The notes: generated from the sequence alone by a model not told the origin. 6,987 bases of DNA from Bacillota bacterium (GCA_022706865.1 JAKJBT010000085.1:1-6987); one strand, 5' to 3'. Positions 1 to 6,525 are shown, numbered from the stretch's first letter. Made by a program: numbers and translations.

Positions 1-12
1 TTTTTTAAACAT
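1..12 (-). CDS. Possible first codons of a gene running off the left edge
   Basis: On the minus strand an ATG at 12-10 is followed by TTT AAA AAA (Met-Phe-Lys-Lys) to the window edge. It is preceded by a purine-rich AAGGGGGAAG at 26-17, about 7 bases upstream, which could serve as a ribosome binding site although it is not a perfect AGGAGG. A candidate promoter and a repeat array lie just upstream, which fits a separately controlled gene beginning here. Only four codons are visible, so nothing can be said about the product, and a chance ATG in AT-rich DNA is quite possible. Confidence 0.35.
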
Positions 13-43
13 CAATCTTCCCCCTTAAAATATTTAGATATTT

Positions 44-99
44 ATTGTATTACAATCGTATTACAATTGCATTACAAGTATATTATAGTATTTTACAAC
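44..99. repeat. Operator-like array of 11-bp-period dyad repeats
   Basis: Three 13-bp units occur at 44-56 (ATTGTATTACAAT), 55-67 (ATCGTATTACAAT) and 66-78 (ATTGCATTACAAG), overlapping by 2 bases, so the period is 11 bp. Each unit is a hyphenated palindrome (ATTGTA-T-TACAAT in the best copy). Two weaker copies follow at about 77-89 and 87-99, each matching 9 of 13 positions. One turn of spacing would place all sites on the same DNA face. The array overlaps and follows a candidate minus-strand promoter, as expected for a repressor-binding region. The regulator is unknown; half-sites of the TTGTA/TACAA kind occur with GntR-like and other helix-turn-helix proteins. The repeat is directly seen; the operator role is inferred. 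Confidence 0.6.
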
Positions 100-110
100 A
101 AAAATTTCCA
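82..110 (-). promoter_or_regulatory. Candidate sigma-A promoter for the gene at the left edge
   Basis: On the minus strand a perfect TATAAT lies at 87-82, with TGGAAA at 110-105, matching TTGACA at four of six positions, and a 17-base spacer. Transcription would start near 75, inside the dyad-repeat array, giving a leader of about 60 bases before the possible ATG at 12. The region is AT-rich, so chance -10 matches are expected; the spacing and the adjacent repeats are what raise the likelihood. Confidence 0.4.
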
Positions 111-139
111 CCCTAATTTTTTATATGACAAATACAAAA

Positions 140-212
140 GGACACGTAAAGACATGGGGTGAGACAGGAGAAACGTCCCCGTGTCTCACATCCCCGCGTC
201 TTTTCCTTGTCC
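140..212 (-). terminator. Long GC-rich imperfect palindrome after grdD: likely operon terminator, REP-like
   Basis: The inverted repeat begins 4 bases after the grdD stop. Its core pairs 160-166 with 182-188 (TGAGACA/TGTCTCA, seven perfect pairs). Four G-C pairs follow (156-159 with 192-195, across a small bulge), then AAAGAC/GTCTTT at 148-153 with 198-203, and finally GGACA/TGTCC at 140-144 with 208-212. The inner loop holds GGA and TCC, which can pair again. On the minus strand the structure is followed by CTTTTGTATTTG, a moderately U-rich tail, so it probably terminates the grd transcript. Its G/C richness contrasts sharply with the AT-rich DNA on its left. The layout, palindromic and intergenic without coding capacity, resembles REP-type repeats; copy number elsewhere in the genome cannot be judged here. 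Confidence 0.65.
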
Positions 213-216
213 TCAA

Positions 217-1404
217 TTAACAATTGCAGTCTAAAGGCCTTTCAGTAATATGCCTGTTTTTCAAAAGCACATCAATGGCTTTGCTGTAATCTTCCTCAGC
301 TACAAGTACTATCGGCCCTGTGCAGCCCATTCCGCTTTCTGAGTATATTCCCTCTTCGGCAAGAGAGGCCACAGCATTTTCAAGCTCAAGAATATCTATT
401 CCAGCTACTGATTTTGTCACCGGTTTCTTCTCAAGCTCTTTTACTTCCGGCTTCGGTGCGGCTTTAGCACTATCAGCTGTCAGTCCCTTTAATATGCTGT
501 CAAGTCCGGCCTTTCTGGCTTTCTCATATTCTTCCCTGGCTATCCTGGTAAGCCCGCCCTTAGCGCAGCTTGCCATATATCTCAGCGCTTCGCATACTAC
601 CGGTGCTCCTGAAGCTCTGGATAATATGCCTATTATCCTGCCGTAATTATCTCCTACACCGGGCCCATAACCGTATCCCAATGACTCATAGCTGCCGCCG
701 GTTGTGAATGCAGAAAATATCTTCATCATAAGGTTGCCGGTCAGTGTATCCATTACCATGACATCTGCTGCGGCCGACAGCAGGTCATTGCCTCTCATGA
801 CCACACCCCCGTCAGCTCTTACGGATTCTGAAAAATTAATGTCATATCCGTTACTTCTGAGTTCCTTTAGGGCTCTTTCAACCTGTCTGGCACCATCCAC
901 GTTAAGTATTCCTACTGTTGGATTCTTAATGCCCAAAGCTTTTGCAGCAATTATTCCATGAAGGGCATTTTTGACCATCCCCTCAACCCTGTGAGTTGAT
1001 GAAGTGCCTGTAGTAGTGGCAAGTATAAGCTCCCTGCCAAGACCCGGGGTAATAACCCTGCCCACTGTGGAAACGCCTATCGGAAAGCTGTAATGCATAG
1101 TAAGGGCAGCATCCAGCTCTCCATTGTCCAAAAGCTCATCCATCTTCTTATGCATCTCTTCTTCATTGTCTGTTTCAACTATCCTAAGCTCTGTATCAAC
1201 CTTAGGTCCAATCAGCACAACTTCAAAGTCGCTGTACTTCTTTGCGGCAGCCTCTGCTCCCTTTACAAGCTCCTGAGTACCATGCTCACTGCCGAGAGTA
1301 GTGAGGCCTACTTTTACCTTTTTCCCGAATTCCCCGGTCATAATGGCGTCGGCAATCTCGTTAAATACTTCTCCAATCATTGACTTGACTTGATTTTCAG
1401 ACAT
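217..1404 (-). CDS. grdD: Glycine reductase complex protein C, alpha subunit (GrdD)
   Basis: This 395-residue protein is one of two subunits of protein C, which releases acetyl phosphate from the acetyl thioester formed during glycine reduction. About residues 30-290 form a PlsX-like phosphate acyltransferase domain (TTGTSSTHRVEG near 131-142, GYGYGPGVGDNYGR near 243-256). An Ala/Pro/Lys-rich linker at about 311-332 leads to a small C-terminal domain with GMGCTGP, whose Cys361 aligns with the active thiol Cys359 reported for Eubacterium acidaminophilum GrdD. The protein ends in Cys-Asn-Cys. I chose ATG 1404 because GGGGTG at 1416-1411 sits six bases before it and MSENQVK matches the family's usual beginning. 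A GTG at 1413, overlapping the grdC stop, would add three residues but has a poor ribosome site. It is tightly coupled to grdC (5-base gap). Confidence 0.95.
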   Translation of the reverse strand: MSENQVKSMIGEVFNEIADAIMTGEFGKKVKVGLTTLGSEHGTQELVKGAEAAAKKYSDFEVVLIGPKVDTELRIVETDNEEEMHKKMDELLDNGELDAALTMHYSFPIGVSTVGRVITPGLGRELILATTTGTSSTHRVEGMVKNALHGIIAAKALGIKNPTVGILNVDGARQVERALKELRSNGYDINFSESVRADGGVVMRGNDLLSAAADVMVMDTLTGNLMMKIFSAFTTGGSYESLGYGYGPGVGDNYGRIIGILSRASGAPVVCEALRYMASCAKGGLTRIAREEYEKARKAGLDSILKGLTADSAKAAPKPEVKELEKKPVTKSVAGIDILELENAVASLAEEGIYSESGMGCTGPIVLVAEEDYSKAIDVLLKNRHITERPLDCNC

Positions 1405-1409
1405 TAAAA

Positions 1410-2954
1410 TCACCCCTGCTTTCCATTCAGTAAGAAGGATGCGAAATCTTTCATTGCTTCTGCCACCATTTCCTTCACTTCTTCTTTGGAAACAGCACCT
1501 GCTGATTCTTCCCTGCCTGTATTTTTCTCCATTATGATGGATACGCCGTCAAATTGGTTAGTCATTCTGCCAAGGAAAAGGCTTCCTTTTCCTACTATCA
1601 TTGCCCTCTCAATGGCGCCTGACATGATCATTTCCCTTGCAGCTCCGACAAACGGCACTCCCGAAGGAATATGACCCTGTGTAGGTGCAAATCCCGGCAT
1701 CCCATGTTCTTTGATGAATGATGGCATTGCCGTCTTATCAATGTCTCCCCTCTTTGCACCTAAAGCTGCTATCATTTTATAGTTTGCCAGAGGAACGTCA
1801 CCCGCTCCTGCTGCTTCTGTTATTTCCGGGTTCTGCATTTCTACGGAGTACTTGTCTACATCAGTTATCTTCATTCCGACTTTATCCAAAGGCTTTGTTA
1901 TCAAGGATTCCATTACGGCCTGAGGCGACGAGCCGGTACCTACTGTATGTCTGCCGACTATGTCAGTCCTAAGTACAGGGCTGACTCCATCATTTTCCGT
2001 AATTAGTATTGCAAAGCCTCCCAGACAATCCTCAAGCACCGGGACACCTTTATTCACATGGTCTCTGGAATTCATGCCCAGCTTTGCGGTTGCACCCCCT
2101 GCAACTATTGCAACGCTCTTGTATACTCCTGATTTCACCATTGCGGCTGCATTAATAAGTGCGTGGGTTGGTGCCGCACAGAAGCCCCTTGTATCTGAAC
2201 CGGTGGCACCGGTAGCACCAGCTATTTCACATATCGCTTTGGCAAAATTGCCGCCGCCTCTCTGGTTCATATCTCCGCAAGCTTCCTCCGAGCATTCTAT
2301 GACATATTCGATGGAATCGGCAGGAATATTGTTCCTGTAAATAAGGTTTTTCAGTGCTATTACACCCGAAGCTTTAACTACAAGGTTTTCTGTCATTATA
2401 TGTGCTGTCAGGTTCTTATCCTTATCATGAGCAGCCTTTACGCAGCCGACCAGCTTCTTGCCCATATAAAGGGGTTCGGCTCCTTCTTTGACTCTGCTTT
2501 CAATCTCAGACTGCTCAAAGCCTTCTTTAAGCTTTGCCAGCTCAGCTTCAGTATACATAGGCTTCTTTGCCAGCTTCGCCTTTATGTCTTCAAGGAAATC
2601 CTTTTCCAATGCAACAAGATCAAAAGCATCGCTGATCTTTATTGCTGCATATAATTCGCCCTGATCAACAATCTCACCCATCTTGCCCTCTGCATCGGCA
2701 TCCTGGATAAGATTCTTATACCAAGGTTTTGCTATTGAATTAAGGTCATCGGGAAGCATATTCCCTATATATACCTGATTGGGAGCATATTTCACCGCTT
2801 CCTCATAACTTCTCACATACTCAGGAAATTTCTTTAAGAATTCCGATTCCGGATTGGCTTCATGTTCAAGTGCGCATGTGGTGCCGTAATGCATTATCAT
2901 ATCCGGCGTATGGACAAGAACATAAGCCGCTCCTTTGACTACTGGTGCAGCCAT
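1410..2954 (-). CDS. grdC: Glycine reductase complex protein C, beta subunit (GrdC)
   Basis: This 514-residue protein pairs with GrdD to form protein C, which converts the Se-carboxymethyl group delivered by GrdA into an enzyme-bound acetyl thioester. The family is related to thiolases and beta-ketoacyl synthase III. The segment about 217-315 carries GSDTRGFCAAPTHA, with Cys259 as the probable nucleophile by analogy. GHIPSG at 428-433 resembles the His-containing motif of that fold. An N-terminal region of roughly 190 residues precedes the thiolase-like part, as in other GrdC proteins. The ATG is supported by GGAGGTG seven bases upstream. It follows grdB after a 59-base spacer containing a strong hairpin, so its expression could be set lower than that of grdEAB. 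Length and N-terminus (MAAPVVKGAAYVLVHTPDM) fit the family well. Confidence 0.96.
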   Translation of the reverse strand: MAAPVVKGAAYVLVHTPDMIMHYGTTCALEHEANPESEFLKKFPEYVRSYEEAVKYAPNQVYIGNMLPDDLNSIAKPWYKNLIQDADAEGKMGEIVDQGELYAAIKISDAFDLVALEKDFLEDIKAKLAKKPMYTEAELAKLKEGFEQSEIESRVKEGAEPLYMGKKLVGCVKAAHDKDKNLTAHIMTENLVVKASGVIALKNLIYRNNIPADSIEYVIECSEEACGDMNQRGGGNFAKAICEIAGATGATGSDTRGFCAAPTHALINAAAMVKSGVYKSVAIVAGGATAKLGMNSRDHVNKGVPVLEDCLGGFAILITENDGVSPVLRTDIVGRHTVGTGSSPQAVMESLITKPLDKVGMKITDVDKYSVEMQNPEITEAAGAGDVPLANYKMIAALGAKRGDIDKTAMPSFIKEHGMPGFAPTQGHIPSGVPFVGAAREMIMSGAIERAMIVGKGSLFLGRMTNQFDGVSIIMEKNTGREESAGAVSKEEVKEMVAEAMKDFASFLLNGKQG

Positions 2955-2984
2955 TCTTTTACACCTCCATAATTATTAAGTTAA

Positions 2985-3012
2985 AATAAGGGTGGTATGC
3001 ACCACCCTTATT
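2985..3012 (-). terminator. Intra-operon hairpin between grdB and grdC
   Basis: A perfect 12-bp inverted repeat, AATAAGGGTGGT at 2985-2996 and ACCACCCTTATT at 3001-3012, encloses a 4-base loop. In the transcript it begins one base after the grdB stop codon and its 3' arm ends in UUAUU, followed by UUAAC. That is a short, interrupted U tract, so it may act as a partial terminator, an mRNA processing or stability element protecting grdEAB, or both. It lies about 30 bases before the grdC start, without covering the grdC ribosome site. The palindrome is directly visible; the role is inferred. Confidence 0.75.
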
Positions 3013-3013
3013 A

Positions 3014-4318
3014 CTACTTTTCAAATACCGTCTGTCCGTGTATTTCTGTCTCAAGTGCTTTAAGAGCTCTCAGCACAATTGACCTTCTTAATGCTTTCTC
3101 ATCTTCCTTGCTCAGGGCCGGATTCCCCAGAGGATGTGGTATTGCGATTGCAGGAACTATTCTGTTAGCCCCTACGGTTAATGAAATCGGAACAACGGTA
3201 CATATATGCACTACCGGTATTCCAACCCTTTCAATTTCTTTTACCATCGTTGCACCGCAACGCGTACAGGTACCTCAGGTAGATGTAAGTATAACGGCCT
3301 GTACTCCATCCTTAACAAGCTCCTGTGCAAAGGTTGCAGCAAATTTCTTTGCATTGGCAACTGATGTCCCGTTGCCTACAGTTGCATAGTAGTATTTATG
3401 AAGCTCTCCTATAACGCCTTCCTTTTCCAGATCCCTAAGTACATCCACAGGGAGCACCCTGTCGGCATCTATATTGGCGTATGTCGGATCGTAGCCGCCA
3501 TGAGCTGTTTCATAGGTTTCTGCAGTCAGGTCACTTACGCCTGTCAAATCATACTTCCCATATTTTGAAGCACTTGAAGATTCTATCCTGTCCGGATTGC
3601 CCTTGGGTACAATACCGCCTGAAGTTACCAAAGCTATTTTGGCTTTTTTCATGTCAAGCACCGGTGGATTTGGAGCAACTCTATCAAAATCAGGCATTGG
3701 ATACTCTGTCTCGAACTTCTCTCCTTTGAGCTTTGCAACCAGCATGTCTACAGCCCTCTTGGATCCTCTTTCCGATTTGAATACGTTTTTCCTGACGCCC
3801 CTTGGGATATAGCCTTCTTCTTGAGGCGCACCGATACTCTCATTCTTGGCAAGCTTCAGTGCAAGCTTAGCAATTGCGGGAATTGCCTGTCTCATTCCTG
3901 TTGCAGCATTTGCTGTCTCAACTATATAGAGGTCCTTCTTGAACATATCAACACCCGGATTCTCAACATACATACCGGTAATCACGGGAATATTCAGTTT
4001 TTCCTTGACTGCTTTACAGATTGATCCGCAAGCTACTCCGTATCTTCCTGCATTAAAAGCAGGGCCGGCAATGAATAAATCCGGATTATACTTCTTAACC
4101 ATTTCCAGAATTGCTGCGGAAGCTTCCTCCATATTCTCATTAAAATATGAATCCCCGCATATTACCGTTGCTACTATGTCGGCTTCATTTCCCAACGCTG
4201 CCTTTAGAGCCATTCCGGGACCAACTACGCCATCTCTTATTTCCGGTTTGACATCAGCCTTTTCTTCACCGCCAATGCCACCGTAGAATTGATTTATATA
4301 ATGTACAACTCTAATCAT
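3014..4318 (-). CDS. grdB: Glycine reductase protein B, selenoprotein subunit (GrdB)
   Basis: GrdB is the selenium-containing subunit of protein B. Its selenolate attacks the carbon of glycine activated on the pyruvoyl group of GrdE, and the carboxymethyl group then passes to GrdA. The reading frame contains one internal TGA at 3275-3277, read as selenocysteine 348. The flanking residues LTST-U-GTCTRCGATMVKEIE give a U-x-x-C-x-x-C centre (Sec348, Cys351, Cys354), as known for GrdB. Total length is 434 residues, matching the family's ~436. Without recoding the gene appears as a 347-residue protein plus a 77-residue fragment; the shared frame and conserved sequence on both sides rule that out. 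The start MIRVVHYINQFYGGIGGEE matches glycine-specific GrdB, and GGAGGG stands ten bases before the ATG. It follows grdA by 63 bases. The sarcosine and betaine homologues GrdF and GrdH are less likely because grdE and grdA are adjacent. Confidence 0.96.
3242..3277 (-). promoter_or_regulatory. Selenocysteine UGA and SECIS-like hairpin in grdB
   Basis: The UGA is at 3277-3275. Two bases later the transcript can fold. An outer stem pairs UACC (3272-3269) with GGUA (3245-3242). An asymmetric internal loop of six and two bases follows. An inner stem pairs CGUUGC (3262-3257) perfectly with GCAACG (3253-3248) around the triloop GGU. Bacterial SECIS elements lie in the coding sequence right after the UGA and typically present a GU in the apical loop for SelB, as here. 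Pairing is directly visible; SelB binding is inferred. Confidence 0.75.
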
Positions 4319-4381
4319 TTAGAAGTTTCCCTCCTCTCTAGATTTGCTATTAGAGATAAATCCCAATACCTTTAAATAGCC

Positions 4382-4840
4382 TTAATACTGACTGTACTGT
4401 TCTCTTATTGAGCTTACTTCTTTGTTGATTGCGTCAACATCAAGAACCATTTCCATCATACCGCACTGTTCGTCATATACGCTTGCATCAACCTGATCCT
4501 TCAGTTCAAACATGTGGTATACTGCGAGCCCCAACGAGACTCCTGCCAAAGGACCTGCGAAAGTAGGATCTCCTGCTGTAACTGTTTCAGCAGTAAGCCC
4601 TGCAGATTCAGCTTCGGAAGTACCAAGTATTACGACAACATTCTCCTTGCCGTATTTTTCCGATAAATCCAAAACTCTCTTCTGATTCTCCAGGTCCATT
4701 GCTCCTGCAGCCGTTCAGACAAAGCATTCTGTAGCTGCAAATACTATTTCAGCGCCTGCTGTCTTAACGCACTCTTCTATTGCAGGAGCAGGAATACCAT
4801 CTCTGTCGCCGATGATGATAACCTTCTTATCCTGTAACAT
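4382..4840 (-). CDS. grdA: Glycine reductase selenoprotein A (GrdA)
   Basis: GrdA is the small carrier selenoprotein shared by glycine, sarcosine and betaine reductases. It receives the carboxymethyl group on selenium from protein B, hands it to protein C, and is re-reduced by thioredoxin. The frame opens with ATG at 4840 ([19 protein letters not shown]) and contains TGA at 4717-4715, read as selenocysteine 42 inside [16 protein letters not shown], the family's C-x-x-U redox motif (Cys39, Sec42). Length is 152 residues, close to the usual ~157. Ignoring recoding would leave only a 105-residue piece starting at Met 4699, missing the N-terminal strand and the active site. The ribosome site AAAGGATG lies just upstream in the 19-base gap after grdE, so translation is probably coupled. 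Identity is very secure. Confidence 0.96.
4688..4717 (-). promoter_or_regulatory. Selenocysteine UGA and weak SECIS-like hairpin in grdA
   Basis: After the UGA at 4717-4715 the transcript can form CAGG (4707-4704) paired with CCUG (4694-4691) around a nine-base loop. A G-G mismatch and two further pairs (CU 4710-4709 with AG 4689-4688) extend the stem. This is a modest structure, clearly weaker than the one in grdB, but in the place expected for a bacterial SECIS element. The UGA recoding itself is much more certain than this fold. Confidence 0.5.
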
Positions 4841-4859
4841 CTAATTCATCCTTTCAAAA

Positions 4860-6146
4860 TTAATATTCTACCGCACTTAGATTGCCAAAGCCTATTTCAC
4901 TTGTAGATCCGGTTATTACCTGAAGCTCAGCTGTAATGCTTCCGTCTTCCTTAAGGCTTCCTGCGAATCCGCCTGCAATTGTATCTGCCGGCGCAAGGTA
5001 ACCGATAACCTTCTTCATTGGCGGCAGTGAAATTATTTCATTTGCATTACCTGCTGTAACCACTGCATCTGCTGCTTTGTCTGCATCTGCAAGGGATTGT
5101 GAAGCGCCGTCCCTGCCTGCATATTCGTCTGTAACAAGAACAGTCTTGATTCCCTTTGCAGTTATCTTCTTGCAGTTCATCATTAGGTCGGTATCAGGAT
5201 TTCCGAAACCTTCTTCTGATATTATGACTGCATCAAGATTCAAGTATTCTGCAAGCTTTGCAGTCCAGTTGGAGGACCTTTCCTTATCGGCAAGAGTAAC
5301 ATTTTCATTTGTAATTATTACTCCTACAAAATTGAAATCCTTGCCATGCCTTTCATAAAGATCCTCAATAATCGGGTTGTTCAAATGATTGTATGTCGGA
5401 TTCTTGTCGCATGCCGATACGCAGTTTCCGCTGACTATTGCCCCATCCATAGCTTCTGTAGGATATATGAATGTAGGAACAATCTTCTTTGCATCCACTC
5501 CGTATACATAGGTGTCATGGAGCAGGCCCTGTGTCTGAAGCATATATACATATGCCACTCTTGGAAGATTCGGATATTGTTTCATTCCTTCCATTAAAGT
5601 CGGAGTTTCATATACCTTTACTTCATCAGGGGTTACATTCCTGCCTGCTTCTCCGAGATAAGCCGCTGCCTTGTAGCCTACCATTCTTACTGCCTGCTCA
5701 TGCTCATGCTGCTGGAGTTTATCCACCGGTGTGCAGACAATAACAATGTTCTGAGTCTTTGAGAATGGTGTATACTCTGCTCCGGGACCGCTCATATCTA
5801 TGATGCCTTCCTGGAATCCCACAATCTTGCCTGCAGTAACAACTGCAGCACCCTTTAATACGTTTGTTTTGCCAGAGCCGACAACATCTACCTTGCTGAT
5901 CATGCCGGGGAATATTCCGCCGGGGCCTTCTACCTTTACTCTGGGCTCAATTACGTCTTTTACAGGCATTATTCTTGTTTCTTCACCTGGTTTTGCGATA
6001 TCGATTTCAATCTTTGTCAGTCTGGGGTCACCGCTGACCGCCTCCAAAAGTTCTGCCTTGTTGACATATAGAGTTCCCTTTTCAACCTTGGTAGCATCAC
6101 CGAATTGTACATCCTTAATGAATATATTACCCAACTCTAAACGCAA
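4860..6146 (-). CDS. grdE: Glycine reductase protein B proprotein, pyruvoyl-forming (GrdE)
   Basis: GrdE is the glycine-binding part of protein B. The proprotein is cleaved at Asn-Cys and the new N-terminal cysteine becomes a pyruvoyl group that forms a Schiff base with glycine. The cleavage motif SGNCVSACDKNP is present, with the Cys codon at 5423-5421. I start the gene at TTG 6146: GGAGGTG at 6159-6153 lies six bases before it. The product then begins MRLELGNIFIKDVQFG, like characterised GrdE proteins, is 428 residues long, and the cleaved residue is Cys242, the number reported for clostridial GrdE. Cleavage gives pieces of 241 and 187 residues, about 25 and 20 kDa. A GTG at 6155 would add three residues but overlaps the ribosome site. 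Adjacent grdA and grdB favour GrdE over sarcosine GrdG or betaine GrdI. No grdX precedes it. Confidence 0.94.
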   Translation of the reverse strand: MRLELGNIFIKDVQFGDATKVEKGTLYVNKAELLEAVSGDPRLTKIEIDIAKPGEETRIMPVKDVIEPRVKVEGPGGIFPGMISKVDVVGSGKTNVLKGAAVVTAGKIVGFQEGIIDMSGPGAEYTPFSKTQNIVIVCTPVDKLQQHEHEQAVRMVGYKAAAYLGEAGRNVTPDEVKVYETPTLMEGMKQYPNLPRVAYVYMLQTQGLLHDTYVYGVDAKKIVPTFIYPTEAMDGAIVSGNCVSACDKNPTYNHLNNPIIEDLYERHGKDFNFVGVIITNENVTLADKERSSNWTAKLAEYLNLDAVIISEEGFGNPDTDLMMNCKKITAKGIKTVLVTDEYAGRDGASQSLADADKAADAVVTAGNANEIISLPPMKKVIGYLAPADTIAGGFAGSLKEDGSITAELQVITGSTSEIGFGNLSAVEY

Positions 6147-6152
6147 AACGTT

Positions 6153-6160
6153 CACCTCCC
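6153..6160 (-). promoter_or_regulatory. Ribosome binding site deciding the grdE start
   Basis: The minus strand reads GGGAGGTG, a near-perfect complement to the 16S rRNA tail, followed by AACGTT and then TTG. Six bases is a normal spacing for TTG 6146. The GTG within this same element (6155-6153) cannot easily be the start, since it would sit inside its own ribosome site. Confidence 0.8.
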
Positions 6161-6204
6161 TAATAATTTAGATAGTGTAAAAACACAGTTAATTATATTT
6201 TTTC

Positions 6205-6525
6205 TTAAAGATTTTCTTTTATAAGGTTTTCGACGGCTTCCGGGGTGCAGTTTTCTGCTCCGCTGATTTCTTTAACCTTTTCCCCGTTTTTGTATACGAT
6301 AAAAGTTGGAAGTCCAAGTACCTTCTGCCCGATTGCCAGTCTTCTGTTCTGAGTAGTATTCAGCTTGCACATTTTCATTTTATCTCCGTATTTTTCAGCC
6401 AGAGCGTGCACCTCCGGCATTAATGCCTTGCAGGGTTCACATTTTTCACCCCAAAAATCAACCAGCACAGGACCTGTTGCTTGAAGTACTTCTGAATCAA
6501 AATTATCCTTGTCTAGCTCAATCAT
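6205..6525 (-). CDS. trxA: Thioredoxin of the glycine reductase system (TrxA), CEPC active site
   Basis: This 106-residue cytoplasmic thioredoxin should carry electrons from TrxB to oxidised GrdA. The single thioredoxin-fold domain shows VLVDFW (buried Asp23), the redox centre WGEKCEPCK (Cys29, Cys32) and the cis-proline loop GLPTF (Pro73). The centre is CEPC, not the standard CGPC, and Gly replaces Ala after the Trp; atypical centres are known for thioredoxins of glycine-reducing anaerobes. The ATG at 6525 was chosen because a perfect AAAGGAGGTG (6540-6531) stands five bases upstream and MIELDKDNFD is a typical thioredoxin beginning. A longer frame to 6561 would overlap trxB and add an unlikely basic extension. 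The gene starts 13 bases after trxB and ends 58 bases before grdE, so the three are probably co-transcribed. Confidence 0.95.
   Translation of the reverse strand: MIELDKDNFDSEVLQATGPVLVDFWGEKCEPCKALMPEVHALAEKYGDKMKMCKLNTTQNRRLAIGQKVLGLPTFIVYKNGEKVKEISGAENCTPEAVENLIKENL

Noticed and set aside
44..99. CRISPR-like repeats
   Set aside because: Units are 11-13 bp and overlap, with no spacers; this is a tandem dyad array.
1960..2340. Long plus-strand open frame opposite grdC, and similar plus-strand frames throughout the window
   Set aside because: They lie antisense to strongly conserved genes, have no recognisable ribosome sites or domain signatures, and show the composition expected of complementary-strand shadows.
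3275..3277. Nonsense mutation or sequencing error breaking grdB
   Set aside because: The UGA sits at the known selenocysteine site of GrdB, conserved residues continue in the same frame on both sides, and a SECIS-like hairpin follows.
4346..4380. Inverted repeat GCTATT/AATAGC in the grdA-grdB spacer as a terminator
   Set aside because: Only six pairs with a 23-base loop and no U tract; likely chance in AT-rich DNA. The spacer otherwise holds only the grdB ribosome site.
4860..6146. Proline reductase PrdA or the sarcosine/betaine paralogues GrdG and GrdI
   Set aside because: PrdA shares the Cys-dependent pyruvoyl chemistry, but the N-terminus, the length and the adjacent grdA, grdB, grdC and grdD fit glycine-specific GrdE best.
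6192..6197. Perfect TATAAT on the minus strand between trxA and grdE as a promoter for grdE
   Set aside because: No acceptable -35 hexamer is found 16-18 bases upstream (the sequence is A-rich), and the tract is AT-rich enough to give such a match by chance. An internal promoter is not excluded.
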